Below are positions 48,683 through 59,290 of a DNA stretch of 64,000 nucleotides, one piece after another (position 1 is the stretch's first letter; every line of letters begins with the position of its first letter). This DNA is from Pelobates cultripes (lineage: Eukaryota > Chordata > Amphibia > Anura > Pelobatidae), in contig OW240916.1 in assembly GCA_933207985.1 (NCBI GenBank), positions 83,511,758 through 83,575,757 on the forward strand. The letters run 5' to 3'. The translations under genes and the position numbers were made by a program. Below the pieces are notes generated by a model. The model had not been told where the DNA came from and ran no database searches. It saw only the letters and a list, made by a program, of their open reading frames with translations.

Positions 48683-49147
48683 ATGACCTTCCAGAATAGA
48701 ATAAGCTTGGAAATGATTTTAGCAGAAAAAGGGAGAGTATGTAAAATACTCCCAGACACCATGACATGCTGTACCTATATTCCAGATAATACAGGCCCTA
48801 ATGGTAAGGTAACGTTGGCAATAGAAAAGTTAAAGAGTTTGTCCAATAAACTGAAACGAAATTCTGGGGCCACAGATCCATGGGAAAGATGGTTTGGATG
48901 GATGTCTGAATGGCAAGGTGCTCTGGCCCAAATAGGTGTTGCCATTTTAATAACGATAATCATCCTCGCTCTTCTTGTTTGTTGTGTGTTACCCTGTCTT
49001 AAGAAATGCCTACAAAAGACAGTTGATCAGACAATCGACCAGACCACCCCGACCTTCCTTCACCAAGAGATTGACGACATCGACCTTGATACACCACATA
49101 CACCCTTACAGTCCCACCGCACTAAATCAACAGCTACTTCCTCTTAA
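48683..49147 (+). pseudogene. ERV envelope transmembrane-subunit fragment
   Basis: The 154-codon frame has a Cys...Cys-Cys motif near residues 20-31, with eight residues between the first Cys and the pair (six is usual in gamma-type TM proteins). An amphipathic Trp-containing stretch, a membrane span at about residues 81-102, a cysteine cluster and a short cytoplasmic tail follow. The surface subunit and fusion-peptide region upstream are not readable. It is recognised by motif order only and is non-functional as an envelope. Confidence 0.78.
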
Positions 49148-49343
49148 GGACATTTAGGGATAGCGTCTGTCTCTACGGGCAGAAGTCTGCCGCGGGAGAA
49201 GTAGTGGACAAGCTGCTATGGGGTACCCGCGCAGTGAAGTGTTCGAGGCCTGTTCAGACAGATGTGCAAGATAGCCTTTTGTTATTTTTCTATAGGGACA
49301 GTATTAGAATGAGAGATAGTAGTTTTAGTAAAAATTGCCATTT

Positions 49344-49353
49344 TAAGGGGGAC
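49344..49353 (+). other. ERV polypurine tract
   Basis: AAGGGGGAC directly precedes the 3' LTR, the expected plus-strand primer site in reverse transcription. Confidence 0.75.
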
Positions 49354-49912
49354 TGTTATGGACAGATGAATTAAAATAAAATGGCTATTTACTAATGTCT
49401 ATTTATTCTCTGTTCACTATGTTAAAACTGGCTTCTAGAGTAAATATTCCCTTCCCCCCCTACAATGTGGTCAGCTGCTGTTTACTATGTAAATTCCTCA
49501 CATCCTGCTAGCCTCCCCTACCCCACTACCTTTGTGCCAGTTAACAGCTATATGCCATATATAGCTAAATGGAGGATCATTGGTTTAGAACTGATAGATA
49601 CCACTCACTCCCCCTCCCATCGTGTATCCAAAAGTGTGTAATGATGACACTACATTCTGTAGGGGGGTTTAAACAAGAGCCCCCTTTCTCTGTTAACCAA
49701 TTGGTGAATGTATACTGTATGTTTAAACTGTGACGTATTTTTGCTTTAAGAAGGAGCCCCCACTCCGGGGAATAAAGCATTCCTGGGTTTTTCACTGATC
49801 AGAAACTTTGTCTCCGGTGTGAATTACTTCTAGGGAAAGCGTGCACGCATTAATTAATCAATTTGGAAGGTGTAGATAGACAAATAATCAAAGTTTTCTT
49901 TGATCCAAAACA
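49354..49912 (+). repeat. ERV 3' LTR
   Basis: It is 559 bp and matches the 5' LTR except for one substitution and one single-base deletion. It is followed by the GTAT target duplication. Confidence 0.95.
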
Positions 49913-50144
49913 GTATTCCTCCCTCATTATTGCCTGATGGTTTTGTCAATGATCTTCCACTATTAGTGTTGGCAGAATGCAGCGTTGTTCTGTGTAGAAT
50001 TTGATATAAAGTTTGATGAAAAGGAAAAATGAATAAATACATTTATAAAATGTGTTGTGATATTGATGCTGTGTAATGCGTATTTAAATGCCGTCGTTAC
50101 TCACAGTTTTTTGCTATTATTATAATCTTTTCATATTTATTAAG

Positions 50145-50267
50145 GGAGAATCTCCCACCAGAAAGAAAAGAAGTATGGATTTATCACGTACAACATGTCT
50201 GCTTTATTTAAAGGCTGATTACTTTTTCTTCCAAAGATTTAAAAGTGTGGAGAAAGTGATTTCACAG
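50145..50267 (+). CDS. adam10-like: ADAM10-like exon e (furin site and start of protease)
   Basis: The exon follows a rather weak acceptor (TTTATTAAG) and ends at TCACAG|GTAAGA, with phase 0 at both ends. It encodes a proprotein-convertase site RKKR (50160-50171), identical to that of human ADAM10, then TTCLLYLKADYFFF. This matches the first strand of the ADAM10 catalytic domain (NTCQLYIQTDHLFF), including the conserved Cys. Cleavage at RKKR would release the prodomain in the trans-Golgi. Confidence 0.92.
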
Positions 50268-50890
50268 GTAAGACATTAAGGATCTATAATGCTAAATATG
50301 TGTTTTAAAATGATGTCATCAAACTGGGAAGACTTTGGACAGAACACCTTTTGAAAAATTTTTTGTCAGATTTTAAAGTACAGTTTATGGGGCACTCTGA
50401 GTACAAAATAAATGCTGAATTGCATCACTGGTAAAATTATCTATCACTTTACATCTGCTTATAATTAATAACATTATCCATCACTGTAGATCAACTTTGT
50501 ATCCTTCATTTTTTAGTATCACAATCAAGCTGCAAAATATTTCATACACAAGTAAAATCCCATAATATTTCATACTCATCGCATTTTCCGTTTTTACATA
50601 CATTTGTATACATTTTCAGATAATAAATAAATACTATAATGCTATGTAATTATTAATATAATAAACCAGTTGTTACTGTGATAGTGTGTAGGGAAAATCG
50701 CCTTCCCCATTCATCTCCTGTAAGAGAATATAGAGTACACAGTCCATATACAGTCGACATGCAAATATCCATACCTCTGGTATCCCCTAACCCCAAATTC
50801 CCCCGTAACCCTAATCATGCTTGTAAATGGCATCTTGAAATATCAGAAACATATTTTGACATTGGGAGATCAGTTTAGAGAGAGCCAAGC
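50268..50890. other. intron, nothing recognised
   Basis: AT-rich intron sequence following exon e. No repeat termini or exon were found. Confidence 0.5.
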
Positions 50891-50896
50891 AGCTCC

Positions 50897-52189
50897 TGTC
50901 ACGAACGCACCCTACTCCAAGAGTGTGTGTGACGTAGTTGTGGTGGTGAAAGTTCACTATTTGTCTGCACTAGACCAGAAATAATGACAAAATCCCCCTT
51001 TTTAATACCGCCCACAATTAAACATAATAATATAACGATTACTATTTTAACGCTGCCACCACCAAGACAATTTATAAATGGGGTGCCTTGGTCCCCCATG
51101 TAAATCAACAATAAAACCCACCAAATATTACTTAGTACAATATTCAAGGAATTACAAAAATACTAACTAGTCTCTTCAGGTAACGTGCTTCTTAACCAGA
51201 CAAAGGCAGAACTTAATAAATGAATGTTTATTATGAGCAAAAAATATTCACAGTGCATATAACAATATATGATAAACAAATTATTTATACCAACAACAGA
51301 TAAAAACAAAAAGGATAAAATACAGAAGTCCTTATTACTCACTTAGGTTTTCAAAGTACAATTTCTGTCCAGGGGGTCTCTGGCAAGGAAAGATGGTGAC
51401 TCACTGAAAATTAGATCTTGGCCCCAAGCAAGTACACAAACACCCTTCAGGATCACAGGAGATATACCCTGTGAATTGCCACGCCTCACCCAGTGGTGGA
51501 GCAATAGGGATACTAAGTGACCACCTCCTTTGTTCCAGAAAACAACAAGCAACATACAAACTTTTGGTTTTATCTCCTCTACTGTACTTGCCACCGAAAT
51601 AATAATTGCCTCTATGAATTTGTTATTGTTTTCCCATTCCATAGACATGTTGCACGCCCCGTCCATGATCCAATAGGACGGACATCACAATTCCTGCCAC
51701 ACGATTTAAGTTGTGCAACTCGTGTTTAGGCTTAATTAAGAGATTGGGCTTGTCCCATTCCAAATATAATAAAAATGAGGCTTAATTATTAACCTGTGGG
51801 TAAGTATTAATGTTTTACTTGGATAAAATACTGGAACACAAGGATCTTCATGAAACTAATCCCATGACCATCAAAGGATTGAACTATCCTTTACAAGGTA
51901 CATGCCAAATGGATGAAGAGGCATTCAGACTTTTTCCAAGTGTAGAACCTCACACCTTGCAGAGCCTTGATTACTTCACATCCATATAGTAAAATCCTTT
52001 TCACATTCCTATGCCATTCACACTACCCCTTCTGTCATCTGACCTCTGTGGGGGTCCCAGCTTCAAAAGATGTAACCCCTTTTGACCTCAACAATAGCAT
52101 CTCTGTAATTTGTGCCCTTTACTACACAAATTACATTAAAGGATGATATTCCATAGTGTAATAGAAAATTATACACCCTTGACGTGACA
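50897..52189 (-). repeat. gypsy 3' LTR, about 1.29 kb
   Basis: The + strand limits are TGTCACGAACG... and ...CTTGACGTGACA, giving 7-bp inverted ends TGTCACG/CGTGACA. The polypurine tract abuts the right limit. No second LTR was found in the window. Confidence 0.78.
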
Positions 52190-52321
52190 CCTCCCCCAAA
52201 TAAGAGACGCAATGGGAGAAGGCTCACATTCCTCTACCTGGCGGGACAAACCATCAGCATTGCCATGTGTACTTCCCTTCTTGTGCTGTATGGTAAACTC
52301 GTATTGCTAGAGAACCAGACT

Positions 52322-53469
52322 TCACCTGAAGAGTTTCCCATTTGTCCCAGCCACCCTATGTAACCAATGTAGGGGGTTGTGATCGGTAATCACGGTAAAC
52401 TGGCGCCCGTACAAGTAAGGTTGCAGTTTTTGCAAGGCCCAAATTATGGCCAAACACTCTTTTTCTACAGTGGCATAGGCCACTTCCCTAGGCAGCAGCT
52501 TCCGGCTGAGATACACAATAGGATGCTCATCCCCCTTCTCATCCACCTGACTCAGCACCACTCCCAGGCCATAATTAGAGGCATCGGTCTGTACTAAGAA
52601 CCGTCTGTGGAAATTAGGGGCCCATAGTATGGGAAAATCAGTAAGGGCCTGTTTTAAGGAGCTGAAGGCAACTTCACACTCAGGTGTCCACTTAATCACT
52701 CGTGTGAGTGCTTTCTTAGTGAGATCGGTTAGGGGTTTGGCCAGGGTACTATAATGTGGTACAAGCTTCCTATAGTACCCTGCAATACCCAGGAATGACA
52801 TCACCTGCTTTTTGGTCTGGGGGAAAGGCCAGGCCATTATAGCCTCTACCTTACTGGGCTCAGGGCGAAGCGTCCCCCCTCCCACTCTATGCCCCAGGTA
52901 CTGAACCTCTGTCATGCCCAGTTGGCACTTCTCTGGTTTTATGGTGAGCCCAGCTGCTGCTATGCGGTCCACAACTTGTGTTAAATGGAGCAGGTGTTCC
53001 TCCCAAGTATCACTGAACACCGCATATCATCCTGAAATGCTACCGCATGCCCCTCCTGTCCCTCTAGCAGGTGATTAACTAGACGTTGGAAGGTGGCAGG
53101 GGCATTTTTCATCCCAAAGGGCATCACCTGGAACTCATATACCCCAAAGGGGGTGATAAAGGCCGATCTCTCTTGAGCTTCAGGGGTCATGGGGATCTGC
53201 CAGTACCCTCGGCTGAGATCCATAATACTAAGGAACTTAGCGCCAGCTAGTTGGTCTAGCAATGCATCAATGCATGGCATAGGATATGCATCAAATGCAG
53301 TTACCAGGTACAACTGCCGGTAGTCCACACAGAATCTAGTGGTCTTGTCCTTCTTGGGGCCCTTGCCGTGACAGCTCCCTTGGTACCTGGGAGGACTGCG
53401 AAGGAGCAGGCACCTGCCCCTTGGCAACCCCACAAGCAATGTGCCAGTATTAAAAAAGGGAACCCCCAC
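52322..53469 (-). pseudogene. Ty3/gypsy pol: reverse transcriptase and RNase H
   Basis: The minus-strand frames contain DKTTRFCVDYRQL, SIMDLSRGYWQIPM and MPFGMKNAPATFQRL (RT), then a degraded catalytic box (FQDDM where YIDD or YLDD is expected). After a frame change near 53000 come FLGIAGYYRKLVPHYS, LVQTDASNYGLGVVLSQ and TDHNPLHWL (RNase H). This motif order is diagnostic for Ty3/gypsy. It stops within RNase H. Confidence 0.92.
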
Positions 53470-53679
53470 TTCCCAATGGACATCTTTTGTTCTCTATTTT
53501 CTCTGATCCCAAGTTCTCCTTAACAGTAAGCCCTCTAAGTCTCTTGTTAAATCTAGTCATAACTCTAAATACCCCATAATACTAAAAACCTTAACCCTAA
53601 TCTTAAACACTCTTACTAACCCAACCCAAACTTTACTTTACTGTTGAGGTGCCATTTTAAAAGCCTCCATTTTTAATAG

Positions 53680-53728
53680 TACTGCAATGAGACTACTCTG
53701 TGCATTGTAGTGGTTATGGTTCCTTTAA
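53680..53728 (-). mobile_element. T2-like MITE end fragment
   Basis: GTAGTGGTTATGGTTCC followed by TTTAA at 53725-53728. It resembles the palindromic family at 14668. The rest is missing. Confidence 0.4.
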
Positions 53729-53868
53729 ATTCATTCCATGTTTTACTTACACATTTTGGAAGTTTTTTCTGCTTTAAACTCATTCAGAGCCCTGATGAAA
53801 TACAAAGTTTTCTTTAATCTGCAATGTTTTCTGCAGATAATAATTCATGTTTTTTTTTTTCTCTCCAG

Positions 53869-53961
53869 ATTTCTTCATATTTGGTATCAGTAAATTCAAT
53901 ATTTGAACATGTAAACTTTAATGGCATCAAACACATCAACTTTAAAGTGAAGCTGTTAAAT
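53869..53961 (+). CDS. adam10-like: ADAM10-like exon f (metalloprotease domain)
   Basis: A poly-T tract with CTCTCCAG precedes and AAT|GTAAGT follows, with phase 0 at both ends and 31 codons. The peptide starts ISSYLVSVNSIFEH and continues with GIKHINFKVK. This parallels the human catalytic-domain stretch ISSHVKAIDTIYQT to GIRNISFMVKR. No disruption is present. The exon lies just downstream of a Ty3/gypsy remnant. Confidence 0.9.
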
Positions 53962-54210
53962 GTAAGTATGACACTTTAATGAAAATACTTTTCTAAATCT
54001 ATTAATTATTCATTAGTCAGTCTATAACATTCTAGGCATTTTTATTGTAGATTCTCAAAGGATTAGCTCATAAAAATGTATTTTAAAGGTATTTTTATTT
54101 AAATACAGTCTTGTGACATGTTGATTCATATCCATGCATATCTGAAAAAGCATAGGCGTGTGTAGCACAGAACATTAGGGTGTGTGTCCAGAGAAAATTA
54201 CATTCTGAAC

Positions 54211-54307
54211 TTAAAGGGACACTATTATCACCAGCATTAGAGAAAAGGCAGTGTTTACATTTCTTCCTAGGGACACCTCCAGTTGCAGTCACTCAGATGG
54301 CTACTAG
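54211..54307 (+). mobile_element. T2-like MITE left end
   Basis: TTAAAGGGACACTATTATCACC marks a left end like that at 19314, followed by sequence shared with it (GTGTTTACAT, ACACCTCCAGTTGCAGTCAC). It is cut at about 54308 by the following element. Confidence 0.7.
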
Positions 54308-54424
54308 TAGAGATGTCCCGAACAGTTCGCCGGCGAATAGTTCCTGGCGAACATCGCATGTTCGCGTTCGCCACGGCGGGCGAACATATGCGATGTTCGG
54401 TCCGCCCCTATTCCATATCATTGA

Positions 54425-55100
54425 GTAAACTTTGACAACCCCCCCACCCGCCGCTCGGGTGTGGGCCCTAAATACTAAAAAGGGGGGGGACCTAATGTCC
54501 TCCCCCCGGCCCCCACCCCTGAGCGGTGGGTGGGGGCAAATAAATCACAATGGGGGGGACCTAAGGTCCTCCCCCTGGCCCCCACCCCTGAGCGGCGGGT
54601 GGGGGCCCTAAATACTAAAAAGGGGGGGGACCTAATGTCCTCCCCCCGGCCCCCACCCCTGAGTGGCGGGTGGGGGCCCTAAATACTAAAAAAGGGGGGA
54701 CCTAAGGTCCTCTCCCCTGGCCCCCACCCCTGAGTGGCGGGTGGGGGCCCTAAATACTAAAAAGCGGGGACCTAATGTCCTCCCCCCCGGCCCCCACCCC
54801 TGAGTGGTGGGTGGGGGCAAATAAATCACAATGGGGGGGACCTAAGGTCCTCCCCCCTTGCCCCCACCCCTGAGCGGCGGGTGGGGGCCCTAAATACTAA
54901 AAAGGGGGGGACCTAATGTCCTCCCCCCCGGCCCCCACCCCTGAGCGGCGGGTGGGGGCCCTAAATACTAAAAAGGGGGGGGGACCTAATGTCCTGCCCC
55001 CCGGCCCCCACCCCTGAGTGGCGGGTGGGGTCCCTAAATACTAAAAAGGGGGGGAACCTAAGGTCCTCCCCCTGGCCCCCACCCGCCGCTCAGGGGGCAG
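54425..55100. repeat. GC-rich minisatellite, unit about 70 bp
   Basis: Roughly nine imperfect units, each with a G-run, ACCTAA(T/G)GTCCT, CCCCGGCCCCCACCCCTGAG, GGCGGGTGGGGG and CCTAAATACTAAAAA. Each unit is partly self-complementary (GGGGG... CCCCC), so G-quadruplex or hairpin formation is plausible. Confidence 0.92.
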
Positions 55101-55419
55101 GTGGGGCCCTAAAAAAAATGTGTCCCCCCCAGGTGACTAGGGGTCCCCAAACCCCTAGTCACCCCCTCCCAAAAAAAATAACCCCCTACCTACCCCCCTC
55201 ACCCTAAAAATAGAGGGGGGACCGTTAACTAAGTACCTGTAAAAAAAAAAATAAAACTTACCATTCAATGTTTTCTTTCTTCTAAATCTTCTTTTTTCAG
55301 CCCCAAAAAAGGCCAAATAAAAAACCATAATAACCGACGCAATTAAAAAAAAAAAAAACGAGCGCAAAAAAAAAATAATCCATCTTCACCTGGTGAGGGC
55401 TCCGCGCAGACTGAGCTCT

Positions 55420-55745
55420 GCAGGGCGGGGGAAGGCTTATAAAGCCTTGCCCCGCCCTGCAATTAGGCTCAGAGCACTCTGATTGGTGGGTTTAAGCCAT
55501 CCAATCAGAGTGCTCTGACAGGTAAATGAAGAGACTGACAGGTAAGTCTCTACATTTACCTGTCACAGCACTCTGATTGGTTGGTTGAAATCCACCAATC
55601 AGAGTGCTCTGTGTCATTTTACACAGCGTGGGAAAGTTCTTTGGAATTTTCCCACGCTGTGTAATTTGACTCATAACAACACTCTGATTGGTGGATTGAA
55701 AGTAACCAATCAGAGAGTTATGAGTCAAATTACACAGCGTGGGAT
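55420..55745. repeat. serial inverted repeats (CAATCAGAGTGCTCTG type)
   Basis: Pairs: CCAATCAGAGTGCTCTG and CACTCTGATTGG several times, TACACAGCGTGGGAAA...TTTCCCACGCTGTGTA (55620-55662), TGACTCATAACA...GTTATGAGTCA (55668-55728), and TAAATG...CATTTA with GACAGGTAAGTC. At least four consecutive hairpins can form. Confidence 0.88.
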
Positions 55746-55750
55746 ACAGA

Positions 55751-56353
55751 GATATCAAGCTTAACAAAACTCATGATAAATGTACGCATAGAGACCTCCA
55801 CAGGTGACATGGAGAACAATTTGTCACTGCATTAAGGTACGCTTGGGAACACCCTTTGCACATGCCTCTGTGTACAATCTGTGAGAGTTGTGTTAGAGTT
55901 GAGTTATGTTATATAAAATCAAATCATGTTTAAATGTCTCATTCGAGCATGTTTTATACACTGATTCACCAAACTACATTAATTACCTTCTATTATTGAG
56001 AACTACTAATTATTTAACCAACCAGTTAGCATGTACATTGTTTTTGCTTGACCTTAATTTATATAGTAATAAGGGGAACTGAAACTTCCCAAATATGTGT
56101 TTTTATGGTCTGATAAATTAACTTTACTACTATTCTGCAACAGAGTGCCTCTGTCTTGGCTGTCTGTCAATCACAGTTATACAATCTGCACTTTGCTTGT
56201 TAAATATAATAAAGTAGAATTGCTGCCAACCTCCTCCTCCCCAAAAAATGCATTTAATAAAGATAACATCTTTATGAAATACTCACGTTGACTGTTGGAA
56301 TTTCACTGAATAAAATAGTTGTTGCTTTAATTTAATCTAATTGCATCTGACAG
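55751..56353. other. intron, nothing recognised
   Basis: AT-rich intron before exon g; no other feature seen. Confidence 0.5.
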
Positions 56354-56522
56354 GTATTACAAGAGAAAGATCCATCCAGTCCTATGAATTCAGCCTATAT
56401 TGGACCAGAAAAACTTCTAATGTTACATTCACAATCTAACTGGAACAGTTACTGCCTCTCATATATGTTAACAAATAGAGATTACAATGGGGTACTTGGA
56501 CTTGCTTGGAATGGAAACTCAG
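56354..56522 (+). CDS. adam10-like: ADAM10-like exon g (metalloprotease domain)
   Basis: The acceptor is CTGACAG and the donor CTCAG|GTAAAA; it enters in phase 0 and leaves in phase 1. The segment EKDPSSP, then EKLLMLHSQSNWNSYCLSYM and GVLGLAW, is colinear with human ADAM10 DEKDPTNP to [23 protein letters not shown]. The conserved Cys of YCL and the GVLGLAW strand next to the active site are kept. Confidence 0.93.
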
Positions 56523-56944
56523 GTAAAAACAAGAATCCAAAGCTCATGGTACAACACCTATCTAGCAAAGAAGCCTTCATTATGGGAACATGGTAATAAG
56601 GATAGACAGACAGAGACATAAGTCTCTGATAGGTTTTGGACATACAAAATTGACTTTTTAGGCAAGTCAAATTGTTGTTCAGTCACTTAGTACCACACAC
56701 TACACATCAAGGCATAGAATCAGAATATTAATATATCTCCCAAGTATGCCAAATATGTAAGTCTTAGATCAGACCAAGTATGCCAAATATGTAAATCTGA
56801 GATCAGGATTCTTGGTATGTCTAAATTTATACCAGAGCTCCACAACTATAATTTAAACAGTAATGTATCTTTAAACTACAATAAATGTATTTGGAAATCA
56901 AGACACTTTCTTGTTCGTAATTAAATTTTAGTTGCATAAATTGT

Positions 56945-57220
56945 GGGTCGCATTGTAGTCGCCCCAGGCTCCTCGGTGTGCTTCTTTGTGCCCCCCAGCT
57001 ACTCTGCATGTCTCTTTGTGCCCCACGCCCTTTGGTGTGCCTCTTTATCTCCCCTCAGCACTCTCTACCTCTGTGCCCCCATCCTCTCTTTGACCTCTTT
57101 GTGCCAACCATCCCTTCTGTGCATCTCTTTTGTCCCCCCTCAGCCCTCTTGTGTTTATGGCCCCCTTTTTGTTGTCTCCCCCTCTCCCCTTCTGTGCCTG
57201 CTGCTGACCTTTCACAAAGC
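56945..57220. repeat. decayed CTCTTTGTGCCCCC array
   Basis: Degenerate repeats of TGCCTCTTTGTGCCCCCC-like units of about 30-40 bp. It may be the array of another hAT-like element whose ends are lost. Confidence 0.6.
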
Positions 57221-57298
57221 TAACTGCAGTAAAGGATCTTCCTTTTCATTAGTGGGCGATTCAGGCTTTCATGGTGGGCGGTGGCAGGATCTGCAGCA

Positions 57299-57760
57299 CA
57301 AGCCAGGACTAGCCATCCGGCAAACCGGGCAAATGCCCGGTTGGCCGCAATAGCCATGGGCCAAAGCCAACAAGGGAGATCCTTTCATCTCCACTGCCGG
57401 TGATGCAGAGCAAGCCTTGCTGTGTGCCCTCTGAGGCCGGAGACCATATCAAAGATCTCCCTCAACAGCCCACTGGCACTTAGTTCCATCAGAGGGAGAG
57501 AAGGACCAAGGAGGCAGTGTCTTTCTCTCAAGAGCAGGCTGGTTGGAGGTTGCCATGCATTACCATGGCAACGCTCTGATACAGTGCTTTACAGTGCTGT
57601 GCTCATGAGAGGACAGGAGAGTCAGCCTGCAGCCAGAGGAGCTGTAGGATCTTTGTTTCATTCTTATGAAAATCGAACCAGATATCAAATATTTAGTCTT
57701 GCAGCACCAGCCTCAAAGATCTCATTAATCATCAGTTAAAGGTAATTTCACCTTACCTTA
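57299..57760 (+). mobile_element. hAT-like fragment related to 38284 element
   Basis: CAAGCCAGGACTAGCCATCC, then CCGGGCAAATGCCCGGTTGG matches the left end of the 38284-43044 element (CAGGCCCGGACTGGCC and the same GGGCAAATGCCC palindrome). It includes TTGCCATGCATTACCATGGC then AACGC and AGTTAAAG|GTAATT near 57740. No right end was found. Confidence 0.65.
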
Positions 57761-59290
57761 TTGTTTTCACATTAAGCTTTTTTAAAGTTAAAACATTGAA
57801 TCATGCATTAAGTAGAAATAAAAATATAAATGTTAATACATTTTTTTTAAAAAAACCTCCTTTCTAAAAAAAATTTGCACTTGCGCTAACAAATCGAGTT
57901 ACTGTGGCACCGGTGGGCAGTAAGGAAATTTTACCATCGACAAAGTTACAAACGTGGGCGGTAGGTATTAAATGGACAAATAGTTGTTGGATCAGCACTT
58001 AGTGGACAACTAGAAGCTAGGATAAGTTGAGGGTAGGCCGCATCCTAAGAGTATGAGGTTCCCTCACAGACCATCAAAGAGAATAGGAATACAATAAAAA
58101 TAGAATTAGGTTGCGCTACAGTAAAAACAATAAAATAATATAGTAACAGTAGTATACTTACATACAAAAGTCAAAATGAGAAATAGAATAGTTCTGGTTT
58201 AAAGACATATAAATAGAATTTCAACTTGACTGAGGAACTTGGGTGTGATATGGATCTGTTTGTAGTGAAGATCCTGAGGTAGTCGGATATTTAGGTTCCG
58301 TTAGAACATGCAAATGTTCAAGAAAAAATTCCAATAGTGTAATCTGTATCAGGCAGTTAAAACAGGGGAACTTCACAGCAATAATACTCCTACTCACCTA
58401 TTAGAGACCTAGTACAAGCTCAGGTGTAGCTAGCAATCAGTGGTGTTGATCCCCCAATGGTAGGATGTAGGTGGTGGTTGATGATAAGTGACATGGGGTG
58501 AAGGTTTCTCGGTACATGGAGAAAAATAAAACAGAAATAGTGATCTCCTTTAGAGCCAGAATAGATATTTTCTTCTTTTTTTTGTTATTAGACCATTAGT
58601 GGTGGGTCAGATTCCCATCAGTAAAGTGTGTAGTTCTCCCTCACTGATCCATGTACAACCAGGAAGTGCACCCGTAGGGTCACGTGATGTGAATAGCGTG
58701 AGACGTGGTTGCTTAGTAACCCGTGTATACAGTGAGTTGTGAGCCCAGACGCACTGAAATCAGTGCTGAAACAATAGTGAGTGAACCTCTCCATTACAGT
58801 GCCGACCCAGAAGTGATTGCAGAGGGTGACGATGTGGTGTGTTGTGGGAACATGGTTGCCTCCGCTCCCAGCGACTCAGCCAGCTCTCAGCAGTGTTGCC
58901 TCTAATATGACGGCACCAATTTTGAATATTGAAAGTCAAAACTCTGATCATGGTTAAAGTGAACAAGAAGAGCCATGAACTCCTCATGGTCTACACAACT
59001 TTTGTTATTATTCATTAATATTTTATACTACTTGTGCTCCAATAGAGATGGGTAATTGATTTAGTGCTGTAAATAAGAATTTTATATTTGAAACTCCAAA
59101 TTGCATATTTTATTTATATTAAAATTTTTATCTTATATCACATTCCTTTAGATTATATTTTTTAATTTACAAAAATTCTGTTACAGTAAATTTAATGTCA
59201 GCAAACAGACAATGAACAATTTATTATGACAGATTAACATTGAACCAGTAATCATAACAGGCAAACTATTTACCATTTCTTTTGTTTAAG
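57761..59290. other. intron, unclassified, one CpG-richer patch
   Basis: No exon was recognised. A patch at 58640-58900 contains TCACGTGATG and GTTGCTTAGTAAC (RFX X-box-like) and several short open frames without domains. It resembles repeat-borne promoter sequence but I cannot classify it. Confidence 0.35.

Larger units (their letters stand above)
43545..49912 (+). mobile_element. endogenous retrovirus, near-identical LTRs, degenerate interior
   Basis: The 560-bp and 559-bp LTRs (TGTTATGG...CCAAAACA) are flanked by a 4-bp duplication GTAT (43541-43544, 49913-49916). The order is LTR, primer-binding site, gag-region frame, integrase remnant, envelope transmembrane frame, polypurine tract, LTR. 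The RT and protease regions are not recognised. The integrase and envelope features resemble gammaretrovirus-like elements. The interior has lost most coding sequence, although the LTRs differ only at one base and one indel. The copy is defective. Confidence 0.92.
50897..53480 (-). mobile_element. Ty3/gypsy LTR retrotransposon remnant
   Basis: On the minus strand: a pol fragment (53469-52322), a polypurine tract (complement of 52190-52204, TTATTTGGGGGAGG) and a 3' LTR (52189-50897). Gag, protease, integrase and the 5' LTR are missing. Integrase should lie between RNase H and the LTR but only about 130 bp remain there. The element is dead. Confidence 0.85.
54308..55750. mobile_element. GC-rich MITE with array and hairpin cluster
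   Basis: It begins GTAGAGATGTCCCGAACAGTT, then GCGAACATCGCATGTTCGCG (palindromic), a GC-rich tandem array (54425-55100), an A/T-rich spacer and a cluster of hairpins (55420-55745). On the minus strand a donor-like GTAAGT (55256-55261) and CAG|GTGAAG lie on the array side of the spacer. The right boundary is not certain. No protein is encoded. Confidence 0.65.

Noticed and set aside
43545..49912. Intact, replication-competent provirus
   Set aside because: Protease, RT and most of integrase and envelope are missing or broken despite the young LTRs.
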